From Neodontobutis hainanensis (Eukaryota > Chordata > Actinopteri > Gobiiformes > Odontobutidae): a stretch of 64,000 nt of DNA. The DNA lies in the NCBI GenBank assembly GCA_024349245.1, contig JALDNG010000531.1, positions 1 to 64,000 on the forward strand. Reading direction: 5' to 3'. The notes under the pieces are model-generated. The model saw only the letters and a list, made by a program, of their open reading frames with translations. It searched no databases and was not told the DNA's origin. The position numbers were made by a program, and so were the translations under genes. Positions 15,461-30,500 of the stretch are shown in pieces; positions within the stretch are counted from its first letter, which is position 1; every line of letters starts with the position of its first letter.

Positions 15461-16864
15461 CTCAAATTAAATTTGATATAATCTTTTCAAAATATTAATA
15501 TTTTTATGAAAGAGTGATTATTTTAATAATAATGTAATGTTTTGACATTCTTTTAAAAGAAATACAATCCGTGATATGTAAAATATAAATTAATAACACG
15601 ATAAAAATTAATAAAATAATCTTAATATTTAACATTACTTAAATACAAGAGGTATTTATCAATAAAAATTATCTCATTTAGGATATCAATTAAGATATTT
15701 TAAAAATAAAAATTGTCATTTTTATATTCCAAAAATATGTCAGAAATACTCGTTTTTATTTATACGTTTTAGTTTTGTTATAAATCATTTAATGTAGAAT
15801 ATTATAAAAGAATATCTATGAGGATAATAACACATAATATCTGTTTGATTATACATAAGAAGCAATTAAATATGTTTATAATAGAATATAAACTGATATT
15901 TTATATACAATTATGGTTCATTTATACTATTTTTAAGATGTTATTTTTGATTAATGATCTCTGGATAAATTATTCTCTTATTAATACTTGTAATCAAGAT
16001 TTATGTGCTTAATTGGTAGCTATTATTTTATAATTATACATATTTTATCATATTATGATTTATAAAATTCATCAACTTATCATGATAAAAATCAGAATAT
16101 ATTAAATTATTCAGTAATATTAAATTTTATGCAATTTTTTTAACGCTTTTTTGACATTAAACATAACATTATTTATATGGTATTCATATCAAATATTACG
16201 AATTTCATGATTTTAAAAAAGATCTGTGTTATTTTAGTATGGTTAAAATCTAAATAATATTTAAATTTTTTAGTTTTTTCATTAAAAACATTATTAAATT
16301 TTAATTTGTTAAATTAATTTCAAAACAATTTAAGTGAAAATTTAAATATTTATTCTTTAAATAAAATCTGCAAATTAATGCGAAATAACAAAATATTTTA
16401 TAATATATTCTGTAAAAATGTGCAAAAAAATATTTTTAAATAATATATTTTACATACAAATAAATGGATATTTATTAAACACTGAATATTTTTCACGTAA
16501 TATCTTACATTATAATCCACTTCAGATTAAAAACACTTTAAATAATTACTTTTATTTTTAATCGTTATAAAAGTAAGACGTCATTGTGAATAGTTTATTT
16601 TATCTACGATAATAAAAATTTTAATCATCAAACTTTTTTATCATAAAATATTAATAAAAATTATATCATGAAATATATTGAGAAATTTTTGTTTATTTGA
16701 AAATTCTATTTTGTAATATTTTTATTTAACTTGCTATATAAGATACTTTTTTAATTGGAGATCAATTACTGATTTTGATAATTCTTAGAAAATTATAAAA
16801 TGATTGAAAAACAACAAAAAATTCAAAAAGTAATTCATTTGCACAATGTTTGTCTTTAAAATAC

Positions 16865-17059
16865 TCAATCATCTAGATTTAATAAAAAATTTTTAGAAAT
16901 CAAACAATGATGTTCAATATTATTTGAATCGATTTTATATTTTTTACTTATAGAATCTTCTTCAATCAAGTATACAGTAAAATATGTGTATCTCTTTGAA
17001 TATATAAAAATATTCTTTCCTATTTCAGATTTAATTTGATGTTTAGACAGGTATTTCAT
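16865..17059 (-). CDS. Doubtful 64-aa ORF, charged, unknown
   Basis: I do not recognise this protein. It runs from an ATG to a TGA, with an in-frame TAG two codons upstream of the ATG, so the ATG is the only plausible start as a single-exon frame. A purine-rich stretch, GAAAATAGAAG, immediately precedes it. The peptide is rich in Lys, Ile, Asn and Ser, with an acidic Glu-Glu-Asp cluster near residues 33-35 and Asp-Asp at the end. It has no signal peptide or membrane segment. G+C by codon position is about 25%, 19% and 14%, the order expected for coding DNA in an AT-rich genome. With only 64 codons this could easily be chance. It has no neighbouring gene to support it. Confidence 0.15.
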   Translation of the reverse strand: MKYLSKHQIKSEIGKNIFIYSKRYTYFTVYLIEEDSISKKYKIDSNNIEHHCLISKNFLLNLDD

Positions 17060-19505
17060 CTTCTATTTTCATATTTTTAAAACATTATTATTCATTTATA
17101 TATCTGTTATTGAAAATTATTAAATTTAAATCCACTCATTCCATTAAACTGAATAAAATAATGAAATGTAAAATTAAAATTAATATATTTTATTTATCAC
17201 ATCAATGAAATATTAATAGAAAATACAGAATAATTAAATCTTTAATATATCGTTACAAAGCGATACACTCGTGTATATATTTCCAATATTCTTATTTAAA
17301 AGAAGATTTATAATATAAACGTGATTATATTTTCTTTTAAAAATAACTTAAGATAAATTTACAAAATATTATTAATTATCATTAAAATAAATTGATTTGT
17401 TTCATTTCTAATCTAAAATTCTTCAAAAATTGTCCTGCGGTACTGACATCATTTATCCAAAATAATAAACATAAAATACATGGTTTAGTACACTATAGAT
17501 ATTATAATTTCATTATAATACATTGAAATAGATCTTCAACATGAAATTAAACAAAATATAATGAATGTTCACTCATTGTAATCTTAATATTCAAATTTAA
17601 ATAGCAATTTTTCCATAGTCAAATTCTATAAAATAGATCATCAGATATTATTGCAGGTTAGAAATAATGTTTTTAAAATTGTCATGTTTAGAACTTATAA
17701 ATAAAAAATATATAAAAAAGTTAGCGTATTTTGATTCTATTAATTCGATAACTTCGATAGTTCTTTTGAATAGAATATTGTCTACAATAAATATATTTAA
17801 TTAAGATTAAAATATATTTTCAGTTTTAATTAAGTGTATTGAATGAATAATAATCTGTGTATTATTTTGTCATTCTTAATTGAAATTTTTCATCTCAAAA
17901 ATATTTTAGATATAAATACGATCTTTATAATATCTTATGTTATTTAACCATTTTTAATAAAAGATATTTTGATATTAAATTAATCAAATTTTAAATAAAA
18001 TAATGTTGGAAATGAAAAATGGACTTCATTTCTGTAATTTAGTTTATGTTTGATAACTCAAATATTATTTATAGATATTTGTATAACATTAAATCAATAA
18101 AAATTACATTAAAATTTATTAATATATATTTAAGATCTGTAATATTTCTCAAAAGTATGATTATGTCATCATAACTTTGAAGCTGATATTATAATTAGGA
18201 TAAATAATTTCACAGTTTTAGCAGTATAATTTTTATGTTAATCAAAATAATTAGTTTTTGTTATTCTACAATTTAATATAATGTATTTTGATTAACTTTT
18301 ATATCCTTGAAGAAAAAATAAAATAAAAATAGAAAAATTTATCTTTTAATTTTTATATTCCATATAAATAATTATAACGTGAATTTTTCAAAGTAAATTT
18401 ACTAAAAGAATACAGAAAAGTTATTTTTCTTCTTAATTATATTTATATATAAATAATCAACATTATATATAGAGTAAGTTTAAAATTACAAATGAATTGT
18501 TTTTCTAAAATTCAATATTTATGAAGTAATCAACACAATTAAATGCGAACGATAGTATATTCAATAAATTTTTTGTATAAATGATTTGTGATATTTTAAG
18601 AATATACTCTTCAGAATGAAATTAAAAATAAAAATAATTTTATGATTACTTAATATAAAAAAGCTAAATATTTTGATATTACGAAATTAATGTATTTGTT
18701 TCCGGATTCATAAAATTTAAATTTATTCTATCATATACGTGTAGATATCAACAGATTCAATGTGGTAATATTTTATCAAATTACTATTCCAATTTTTCTT
18801 GGCCAGAAAACCGTTTCAAATTGAATTTATAACATAACTTAAATAAAAATATAAATCATATAAAAATATTTTTTGAAATACCTAAATAAAAGACATGTAT
18901 GAGAAAAATAAATATTTTTACTTAATCAGAAAAATAATATATGACAATTTATGAATAATAGTTTTATCTAATTGATAATTAAAATGAATTAGAAAGATTT
19001 ATTAAGATACTAATCTCCTTATAATTAAGATTTTTAAAAGATAATCAATGTTTTAAAAACTTATAAAAATTAAATAAACAAAATTACAAAGCTGTTGACT
19101 AAACAGAATGATTATTAATCGTAAAATATAAAAATTTACGCATGAATAGATCGAAACATGAAGAAACCATAAATAAATTCAAACTTATAATTTCTAGTAA
19201 TTTTATATATAATATTCTAAAATATTTTTTAATGTAATAAGTGGAATCAATTTTATTGTTATGTAAGTTTTTCCAGGATAATTTTTTATCATATTTTTAA
19301 TATGTATGATTTTGAGTATAAAAGTACGTATTGAAGTTTATTAATGTGTAATTATTTAATCAATGATATATTGACTAAATAATAAATGATAATATTTCAA
19401 CATTTAATCTTTGAACATTAAATTAATCATTTGATGATAAAATTATTTAGATTTTAACTTTTTTATCAATAATTCATAAATAATTTTTATATATTTTGAA
19501 ATTTT

Positions 19506-19519
19506 TAACCTAACCTAAC
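19506..19519 (+). repeat. TTAGG-type telomere-like word
   Basis: TAACCTAACCTAAC, which is TTAGG repeated almost three times when read on the minus strand. TTAGG is the telomere repeat of most insects and many other arthropods. I estimate the core decamer would be expected by chance about 0.04 times in a window of this size and composition. It is far too short to be a telomere. At most it is an interstitial remnant and a faint hint about the source organism. Confidence 0.35.
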
Positions 19520-22500
19520 ATGCAATTAATCTTGAATATCCTTAATCCTTTAAATAGGTATATTATTACGATAAAGAAATAAATATTACAAAATAACGAA
19601 ACAGATTACTTCAAACAATAATTTAAAATGTGATATCTTAAAAGATAGTATTTTTTAATTTTATCGCCTGATTATAAAAATAATTATCATATATTTTAAT
19701 GTCTAGTGAAGACATTTATATTTAAATCAGAATTGTTATCACGATATAAGAAAGAAAATTTGATTAATTTTTATCGTTTTTATTTTGAGGTTGAAAATTA
19801 CTAGAAATTTGATGAAAAATTTATCTGTTATGAAGAGATCATGATGTTAAAATTTCAAAATTAATATTTATAAATGGCTTGAGCCAAAGGAAATAACATT
19901 ATACAATGTCTTGTAAAAGATAAAAAAATATTGATAACTTCATAAATAAAATTAATTTAAAAATATTTAAATCGGATTTTTATCATATTTTAGAAATTTA
20001 TGCATCTTTAAAAATTTGATAATAAAGAAAAAATTGTATACTGCTTTAATATATTCTATATTACTGAAATCTATCAATATTTTAGGTTAACGTATATTTT
20101 TATAATTTATACATTTCTAAAGTCATAGTAATGTGTTCGGATAAAAAGGGAAAAAATATATTATAAGGATTTGTCTAGCATGAATGTTTGTTTAAAATTA
20201 TCTTTAGTGACTCGATATCATATATACCTTTGATAAAATCAGTTACAAACGATAAATTATATCGATAATTACATTCCTACATCTGCAGTTTAAATATTTA
20301 AATTGACTCAACAAATTTTTTTAGCATAATTTTCTAATGTTGGTATAAAGGATTAAAATTTATTCAGTGAAACGTATGATTGTTAGATAAATCTTGGTTA
20401 AATTTTATAATGGGGTTTTATCTAAGAAAGTGGATTATATTTCTAAATTTAGTTTTAATATAGTCTCATTTATAATTATTTTAATTTAATGAATATAAAT
20501 AAAAACTACATCATAACAAAAATAATACCGAAAAAATATTATCATTATGAATTATGATTCGTTTAATATAATTAATAAAAAATAAAATGATAAAATTTTA
20601 TTTATATGTACAATTAATGTTGATAAATGTGAATGCTAATTGATTTTGTTTTTAGAGACACATTTCATTCTATCTCCTCCTTGAATTTTTAATTATATAT
20701 GCAAATCATATAATGTATCTTGTTAATCTTAACGAAAATGTAATATATTGGTTTTCAGTTCATATAAAATTATCAATTTTTTTCTTGATTGAGCAGCGTT
20801 TAAATATGAATTTTAGATATAATTGAAATTATTCAATATTTAAGTGTGATTTGGCAAGTAATAAAGATACAAATTGAGATCGTGTATCATTTGTTTCAAT
20901 TTATTTGATAAAGACTTTTACATTTTTAAAATTGATATGAAACATTTATTTCAAAGAACTTTTCAAGTTCATGCAAATTATGTGGTGAAAAATGTTTCAT
21001 TTAGTTGGCAATTTTATTCTCATATACATCTTACAATATGGAGATATCAGCATACCTTTACTTCAACGTTTAAATTAGTATTCAAAAACATACATTTTTG
21101 ACGTTAAAATATCGATGAGATAAAACAGATGGATGATCAGCTTATTTATATTTAATACAACTAACTAGCGATAATCTTTTAAAATCTGATTAAATATATA
21201 GAAATATTCTTTTGTTTAAAAAATGTTTTTTATTATCGGTTATCTGTCTATATAAATATATGTTATACGGTCAATTTTAAGTGTATGTTTTGTAAATTTT
21301 TTTGATTCGTATGAAATAGTTACAGTTATAAACAATCATAAATATAAATATGAATTGACATATGTACTAATCTTTGTAATTATGATTTTATTCATACAAA
21401 GAAAATTTATCACTAAGAATGTCTGATTATATTGATACATTAATATTCATTTTGATCGTAAATGCATTTTTAAAACACAAATTTTGACATTTATCGATAA
21501 TGTAACTGATAATGCATTTTAGAAATAATTTCAATTCTTTAAAAATGATTTTTATAAAACACTTCAATTATGGGGAAATAAAAGTTCTTGAGATGATAAA
21601 TAAATTTATTAATTTTTATTTGATATTTTAAAAAATTTACATGAACCAATCTATTTTATATGCATTAAAAGAATAATCATATCGATCACAATTTATGTGG
21701 CTGAATTTGGTCTCTTTATAAGTAATAATTTTTAAAAAATTATTTGATCATTGAGATAATAATAATCAATAATAGTTGACTAAAAAGGATATTTTATGTA
21801 TTAAATAAAAAATATAAACCAAAATTTCTCTCAATGTATATTTATTAAAGTTAAGTCAGTCGTAAGGCTTTTTTAATAGATATCGATTATATACGGTTGA
21901 AATTTAAATAAGAATTGAATATACTGTCAATTAAAGCGACATATTTGTAGATACAGCCGAAAAATAGATAAAATAAATAATTTTACGATTTAAATACATT
22001 ACGTTTAGGTTTATTATCGTTCATGGACAAATATTTTTCAACAAAAACATTTGAAAAATCTTGGATGATTACAAAGATATATTGATATTTAAAGAACTAA
22101 TCTAAATCTATAGGTTCAACATCTTCAGTTATTTTATGATTTAATCATGAATATTATAAGATATTAATTAAGTTGATAATTTTATCATCTTTAGCTTTTC
22201 GATATTTTACAGAAAAAGAGTATCATAGATATATTTTATTAATCAGTTATAAAATAGATTCTGCATCTATATTTAAAGGAATTTTCTGAGGATATAATTT
22301 TCGCTTTAACTTTATTTTGTGATCATTTAAAATATGTTTAAATATATAGGCTTAAATCAACTGAATAAATTTTTAGTATAATAGATGTCTATAGCGTTGG
22401 CTGATACTTTATAAAATAATCTAGGATAGTATTTAAGAAATAATTTTCTGCAGAATATTAAATTGATGATTCATTCATATTGTTATTAATATCATAAACA

Positions 22501-25500
22501 TTCCAATATAGTCTATATGTATGATTGAATTTATCCATAAATCATCATTCATAAATATTATCACTTCAATCAATAAAGAAAAATCTTGCATCTTTAATTT
22601 AAATATTATTTTTTTAAAAAGAACTAAAATAAAATATATTTACATTTAAATTAAAAGTCAGTTTATTTATCAATTTAAAATTTATAGTATCTAATTTTAA
22701 TTTTATAACATATGTTCAATTTTGTTTAATAATTTTAATTTATTAGGTCGATAATTGAATGGCATATCTAATAAATAATTAAATCCATATCATCATAATT
22801 AGTTTAGGGAGAGATGTGTATTTTAAATATATTCAATGATAAATCAAATATAAATAATGAAAAACATCAAAATTTAGCCATTTATATTAAATTGTCTGAC
22901 GTGAAGTGTTTTTTAATATTTGAGCAGTCTAATTTCTTAAATTAAAATTTTGATGATTACATCATTAATTAAAAGATTCAAAATGATTAAATTCTCACTG
23001 AAATAAATTTATTTTTATTTCTATTAAATGCAAATATAAAGTTTTCTAAAATAAAGCAAAATTATCTTGTTTAATTTTTTGAATCTCCTTATATTTTTTA
23101 TTTCATAATATGTTTTTAATTGAATATATTAAATATTGCACAAATTTTCAAAAATATTATTCTACATTACACGATATTTAAATAAATTTTTATATATGAA
23201 ATATTTAAACATAATAAATGTTCCTTTATATTTTGAACGAATATTTATAAAATTTTATCTTAAAATATCATTTTACATAACCATCTAAATTAGTAATTAA
23301 TATCTTATTTATTAAATTGATAAATCATTCAAAAATAATAATTATAATTGTGAAAATTTGTGTAGAATACTTCATTATAATTTACTGTTTATAAATTCAA
23401 AATGGGAAATGTACTTCAAATTGTAAAATAACGCATATATTAAAATTAAGCTAGAATTATATCTCACATTGTTTAGTTTTAAACCTAAATTAGCCAATCG
23501 TACTTTCTTTTTATCTTTTTTATTAATTGTAAAATATTTTTCACAATTATAAATTTCTTCATGTTTCAAGTAAATCATGAATTTATTAATTTTTTAGAAA
23601 TTTATTATTCTCATTTTTTAAATAGATTGATAATTAATTTTTTTATGAATGTTAACAAATCAAATAAGAAAATATTTAATGTCAGGTGTTAACATCCTAA
23701 GATTAAATCATAAATATATCAGAATATATTAATTTACAAAATTTCATTTAATTTTTTAATATTTTGATTTAATTTATATATTTTAAATTAAATAATTTAC
23801 AATTTCAATTATATTTTGTTAAAGTGTGTATATATTAAAAACATTTATATTCATGAAAGATAAAAATAAAGTAATTTTTATAGGTAAAAATTTTATCAAA
23901 TATAAATTTTTTGTACATTTAAAAAAATCAAATATAAATATTCAAATATTATTCTTTTTAGATTTACGAGATAAAATGAATTAAATGTAAATCTTTTTAT
24001 CTTATTGGAGTAAATTAACAGATACAATATTTGTTAAAATTTTTTATTTATCTTATTGAATATAAATTTCGATAAGAATCTTTAAAAATGTACAAAATTA
24101 AATGTCTAAAATGATAAATATTTTAGTTACAATTAGAGTTAATATAAACAAAATTAGTTGAAACTGAAAAAATAATCAATCATAACTTTGTTTAATTTTT
24201 CAAATATATATATTGGGTAAATAAAAATAAAGAAGTTTTAAATATTTTTTTTATATCCGTATGAAATTATTTTCTAAATTATTAAATACCAATAAGATTA
24301 TATTTTAGTTTTCATTAATATATTGATTTTTTCAAAATAAATTTGTTTAGAATGGTAATATATTGATAGTTATTATGAAATAAATAATTTCCTCACAAAT
24401 AATTAAATCTAAATGGTTCATTTTTATTTTATATTATAAAGAAAAATATGTTTATTTATTATCTAATATCAATGCATAATTGAGAATTTTTTTGAAATTA
24501 CATGAAATTTTTGATTAACATTTACACGTTCAATATCATGTATAACCAAAGTATTTTTACTCTGATTTAATAAAATGAATATATGATAATTTGACAAAAA
24601 ACGACTCATTAAATGATAGAGTAACAATAAGTCTCTCCTTTAAAAATAATTGATATAATGGTTAAAAATACATCAATTTAAAAATCATGAAAGCTAATCT
24701 CAAAATTATGGTGAATAAATTTTAAATTCTATATTCTCTATTATGCCGAAATATATTAAATATATTTAAATTGTTAGATATAAAATGATGGGAAGTGATA
24801 ACATATCAATTGCATTATATCTTATTTTCCAAAATATGAAAAACATTAAAATCTCAAAATTTATTTTTTAACTTTTCACTTATTAAAAATAATTATATAG
24901 ACCATCATATTTAATATTTACAAAAAACCAATATTTTGTTAAATTTAATTGATAACTGAAATAATAAATGACATTAAAATTTTATCTCCAACTTATTTAC
25001 GAATATTTTCGAATTAAAAATCGTATTTTTATTAGTTAATCAAGATAAATAGATATACATTGAAAATTAATTGTATTTTAAAAAATTTAGTCGAATTAAA
25101 CAGTTTAAAATATAATTTTGTTTGAATACCTTTTTAATAAACATATTACATTCGCGAATAATTTTTAAGAGAAATAATATTTATTATTTATCTTTTCATT
25201 TTTATTAAAATTGTAAAATTATTAATTTATAAATTTTAAATCGAAATTAATATGATAATAATTATTTATAGGTTGTATTTTTTTAAATAACTATATTTGG
25301 CAATTATCATCAAACGTTCAATCCATGTTTAAAATATTAATATTGTCCATAAATTGAATATTGAACAGTTTTATTTTATTTTTACTTTACTTACAATTTA
25401 TATATATTATTTGAGTTTATAAACGTGTTAAAGATTGAATAATTTGAAATATCTAAAAATTTTAATAGTTAAAAACTCTAAATTGTTGAATATTGTTCAA

Positions 25501-26341
25501 AAACAAAACATTTTTATCAAATTAAAACTATGTATATTAAAATTTGTAATGATCATGAATGTTATTGAATAATTTATCAGTATATCTCATTTCAGAATTT
25601 CAATATCTTTTGAAAAGTAATCTAAAATATTTATTTTATGTTTTTTCTTGAGGTAAAGACGTTTTATTGATAAATTTGTTACATATTTTCAATTTTTATA
25701 TATTTTTCGTTATATCTTCTATTATTCACGCTTTAAATAAACATATATAGTATTGTAAATAAGAGAATATTTTAAGTAAATTATCTTATCTTTTTAAAGA
25801 ATTTTTGCGAAAAAATATTTATATTCTCTAAAAAATTACAAAAAAATGTTTTTTAGTTTGAGAAAATTGAATTTTTATTGCTAATTTTAATCTTGGCTGT
25901 TGATATTTACCAAAATAAAGGATCTCTTAATAATTTTTTGGTAATTTGACATCATATTTTATTAATATTTTATCTACTCATATTAAATATAATTTGATCC
26001 CTACAATAATTTAAAATATTAAAATCGTATATTTATCACACTTTATATATAATTGAATATATTGCGATAATGAACCATCTTTTAAAATATAATTTCTTTT
26101 TTCAATTTTTAATATATGTCATACTGTTTAGATAACTTAAAAACTTTCAACTATGGGTTCTTGTTTGATTTTTATGACAATTAAAACGTTTTTTGCATGC
26201 TTATTAATTTAAAATTCTTATTTGAAACATAGAAAAAAATATTAAGCTTTCATGACGATTTAAATTTTTAAAGCGTGCAATTTAATACATGATAATTATC
26301 AAATGTTAGAGCTCTGAATATCACTTTAATGTGTCGAAATT

Positions 26342-26366
26342 ATAATTTAATTAAAAATTAAATTAT
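26342..26366. repeat. 11-bp inverted repeat, 3-nt loop
   Basis: The left arm ATAATTTAATT (26342-26352) and the right arm AATTAAATTAT (26356-26366) pair perfectly around AAA. All pairs are A-T, so the hairpin would be weak. There is no adjacent gene that it could terminate or regulate. Confidence 0.6.
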
Positions 26367-29300
26367 TTGAGAATACGTTCTGTAAGAAATATTAATCATA
26401 TAATAACTATAAAACATTCTCTTTTTATCTAGTCAACAATATAAAGTACATATTCATTCTTTATAATCTCACAACTCATTGAGATAGTCGATATTATACT
26501 TTAAATATTTTTATCAAGACGATAATTTTATATTGAATCCTATGAAATGAATATTTTTATGGTTAAATTAAGTCTATTTAATATTATCAGTTAATTTAGA
26601 TGCTTCTCGTATAATCATAATTAGTATTTTTGAAACTGTTGAGCTTATATGATAAATATAAGATAAAATAGCTAAGAATTAATCTTTAGAAGGTATAATT
26701 GAACAAATCAAATCTGCTTAAATCAAATATATCTAGATAAATTATTTACTTACCAGAAATGTAGAATCTAATTCATATTAGTTTTATTGAATTTTTTTTA
26801 GCTTTTAATATATATTTTAAAGGTAAGCCAAAGAATGAAAAAATGCCTGTAGAAAAAGATATTCAGAAAAAATTAAATGCAGTTTTTCTCTATATCTGAT
26901 ACATATCATAGAATTGACAAGATTTAAATTATATTACTATGTCAATCAAAAATCAAAATACATTTAATATACAGAATTATTGAAATATTGGGATCGTCTC
27001 AAGAATATTTACACATCGATATTTTTTTCATACCTATGTAAAATAATTCAATTAAAAAATGTATATATATTAGAAGAACAAAATGATTTAAGACTTATTA
27101 TATTTTTGTTATATAAACCATTGCAAATTATATATATTGATTATAAATTTTCAAAAATTAAATTTTGATATCTTGTTTCATGTATGAAAATAAATTGGAA
27201 TGATTTTTGATATACAAAATATAAATTATATTGATTGAAAGTATATATTTAATAAAACGATGTAAAAATTATTAATTGAGAGAAATAATGAACCAATTAA
27301 ATTTATGTATAGTTTTTTCTAAAGCTGATTTTATTTGATTTCAGATATTCATCCATATTTTTTATGATTATTGTCTATAATCTAAAACAAATATATTATA
27401 TCTCAATCTTTTTATCTATGTATAAATAATGAAATTGATTCATTATTTCTGTTAACATTTTTATATAACGGTTTTCGTAATAATATGTTTTAAATTTTTA
27501 TGAAACTAAAAGTGATATTAAATTTAATTCTTTTGTTGAATATATATTTTACTTTCGCGATTAACCATTATATTCTGCTTAGTTGTGATAAAATCGTTCT
27601 TTTGTAAATATTATGTTTATTTAAGGAAATAAAAGAATGAATGCAGAATAAGTAGATACACAACATTAGATTTCGAAGGATCGTCAAATGTCAATGCCTT
27701 AATTTAATATATCAATAATTTGTAATATATAACTGTTTTTTTCTTCTAATTTGGATAAGCGTTGCTTATTTTTGAGAATTTCGATTAAATGAAGAGTATA
27801 AAAGTTAGCAGACTACTAGCAATTTTTTAATTGCCTTGTTAAAGTCATTAAAATATTTTAATCTAAAAAATACAATTAAATATGTTTCAAAAAAATTTAA
27901 CAACAATGTCAGTTGTCTTTTATCACGTTCTGAAAATCTTAAATGTAAATACTATCATTGATCTAAAATAATATTTTTAATAATATATGTCCGATTATTT
28001 TTGGAGATCATTTTAATAAATCTCAGAATCGAGTGATATTTTTAAAATCAAAGTTTTATTTTGAATTATTGATATCTGTTAGTTATTTGGTCAGATCATT
28101 TTCATATAAAAATTAAAATAAACATTTTTAAACTCATTAATTTTTTATATAGATTCAAAATTTAACGCTCCAAATGTTTTAGAATTTCTTGATTGCATTA
28201 TTTATTTTATCTTGTTGCTTTTGAATGAATTTTAATTTATCTGAATATATCTTTAAGGTTTTTCTCAATTAAAGAGCAATCTATCATATTTTTCAAATAA
28301 TCATAAAAAATATACCTAAAATATTTTTGATTTATTATATCATCGATCATCTCAATTGAAGTAATTATTGAATTAAAAAATTGGCAAGAAACAAAATGAA
28401 ATAACCACCATTAATAATGATACTTACTTGAATGACTAAATTGTTACTGCTTTTATAAAAATTATTTTTTTAAAAACAAAATATTAAAAATTTTAAATTT
28501 TTTACGTCAAGAGATATTATATTATCTTATAATTCTATAGAAAAGAGAAATTTAAAATGATTTTAGCGTTTAGTATTATCTTTCAAAACATCATTATATT
28601 TGTCACTCCTTATATTATTTTTACATGAATATTATTAATATCTGCAACGTCTTTAAGAATAATGTTTATAGTATAGCACAGTAAATTTGTTTTAGAAGTT
28701 TTAAAAAACTATCATAAAGAGTATTATTTCTTAAAATTTTTGTTTACTAAAATAAAAGATTATTTATTTGTATTTTTGAAATATAAGAATGTTTATTTAT
28801 TAATTGTAAAATATATATTATGTAAACAAAGGAGTTTTCTGTCTTACGATATATTCATTTTTGATGTTGTTTAATAAAATAATCTCTTCTTTTCTTATAT
28901 ATAAAAGACTCTTAAGTGTAGAAAAAGACGAAAGTTAATTATATAAATTAAATTATCATCAAAACTCAAAATATAATTGGTCCAAAAAAGCTTAAATCTT
29001 TCTAAAGCGATTCTATTTTAGACTCAATTAAATATTTGAGAATTTATTAATTAAATTACATAATAATAAAAAGGGATAATAGACACTTCGAAAAGAAGAA
29101 AATGATAAATTAAATATCATTTAAATGTCCTAAATTATCAAACAGAATCTTTATTCAAAATATTATTTAAAAATTTTATTTTTTTATTATATTCAATTTT
29201 TTGATTATTTTCTGAAAACAAAATTACCTTTTCAAAAAATTATAAATGAGAATTAAATATTCTATTGTGTCTTATTTAATAGATTATTTTAATTAAAAAC

Positions 29301-30466
29301 CAATGAGAAAAACACATTTATACTCTCTAAATATAACATAAAAGTAATTTACAAAGAAAAAACAAGGAATATCAATTTAACATTTATTAAACTATAATTA
29401 ATTTATGATTAAATATTGTTGAAAGATAAGTATGATATTTAAAAAGAATCACATTAAAAATATATCTACGACATAAAATTTCAAAATATATTAAATATTC
29501 ATTGTATTATATATACACTTTTTGTAAATTTATTCAATAAATGCTATGATGATTTGAGAGATCATTTCAAAATAATTTGAGGTATGTTTGTAGATAGAAT
29601 ATTTTATGATTGCTCCTATAAGATCGAAACAATTTAAACTTTTTAATAATTATAAAAACAAAAAAATTCTTTGTCAAAACAAGTAATAAAATGAAGAAAT
29701 GTATGAATAATATCTGTTCTCACTTGTGATAATTAAACTTAAATATTTTATACGATATAAAATTAATCACATATTTACATAATAGATTTTAAAAAGAAAG
29801 TGAAGATAAATGTTTATATATTACAAAGACGTTCTTAAAAAGATAATTAATGTAAATTGAAATTTATTTTTATTTTTTACTTCATCAGATAATTATCTTA
29901 TATTCAGAGAATATATACAAATAAAAGTTCCTTGCGATTCGACGAATTTCCAAAATAAAAATCGCATTATCTCGATAAAAGTTCATTCAAAATAAGTTTA
30001 GTAAAACATAATCATTTGTTTTCTTTTATCAATGCTAAATATAATAAACCGATAATCACATTAACGAATTAAATAAACCTAAATGAATACGCTCAGAGAT
30101 AAATATCATCAGTGTCCAATTTAATAAATAAATATCATCAAATATAATATTTTGTTTAACATATATATTCGTAAACCTTTAATTTTATTTAAATAAAATA
30201 TATAAAATGAGGTTAAAATGATTTCTTTAATGTTCGAGGTTTGCCTCAAGGGAAATTAAGACAATTATATGTTTTTGTCATTATAAATATAACGATAATA
30301 GAACAAAAAATAACTTTTGAATTACTTCAAAATGCATGCCGTCTGTGTAAAAAAACCAATATGAATTGATTTAAATATAAAAAATACCCAAATCAAAATG
30401 TTAAATTTAATTATTTATGACACCAGATAAACAAATATCATATCAAGCTAAAAACTATGAAAGATG

Positions 30467-30500
30467 TAGATGTGGGCGACTGTGTCTCTACACACATCTA
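30467..30500 (+). other. Possible stem-loop at patch left edge
   Basis: TAGATGTG (30467-30474) pairs perfectly with CACATCTA (30493-30500). Inside it, TGT (30483-30485) can pair with ACA (30490-30492) around a CTCT loop, leaving GGCGACTG as a left-hand bulge. This is the most G+C-containing hairpin I found, and it lies near the start of the raised-G+C patch. I know no RNA family with this shape, and no inverted copy lies at the other end of the patch. Confidence 0.4.

Larger units (their letters stand above)
15461..30420. other. AT-rich non-coding DNA
   Basis: About 15 kb at roughly 15-18% G+C with no recognisable gene. Open frames above 60 codons occur at 15818-16012, 20874-21101, 23375-23578 and 26980-27168. 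They are rich in Ile, Phe, Tyr, Asn and Lys, resemble no family I know, and match chance expectation. The only one with mildly coding-like codon statistics is at 16865-17059 and is listed separately. A telomere-like word at 19506-19519 and a hairpin at 26342-26366 are also listed. Confidence 0.65.

Noticed and set aside
11461..15548. A giant minus-strand gene read with UAA/UAG as Gln and UGA as Trp, as in karyorelict or Condylostoma nuclear codes
   Set aside because: Translations look protein-like, with Gln and Trp at plausible places, but so do the other frames of the same DNA. Codon-position G+C over 12241-12900 is flat (51, 56 and 59 of 220), UGA is not rare in the frame, and the reading continues equally well into the AT-rich flank, so nothing separates gene from non-gene.
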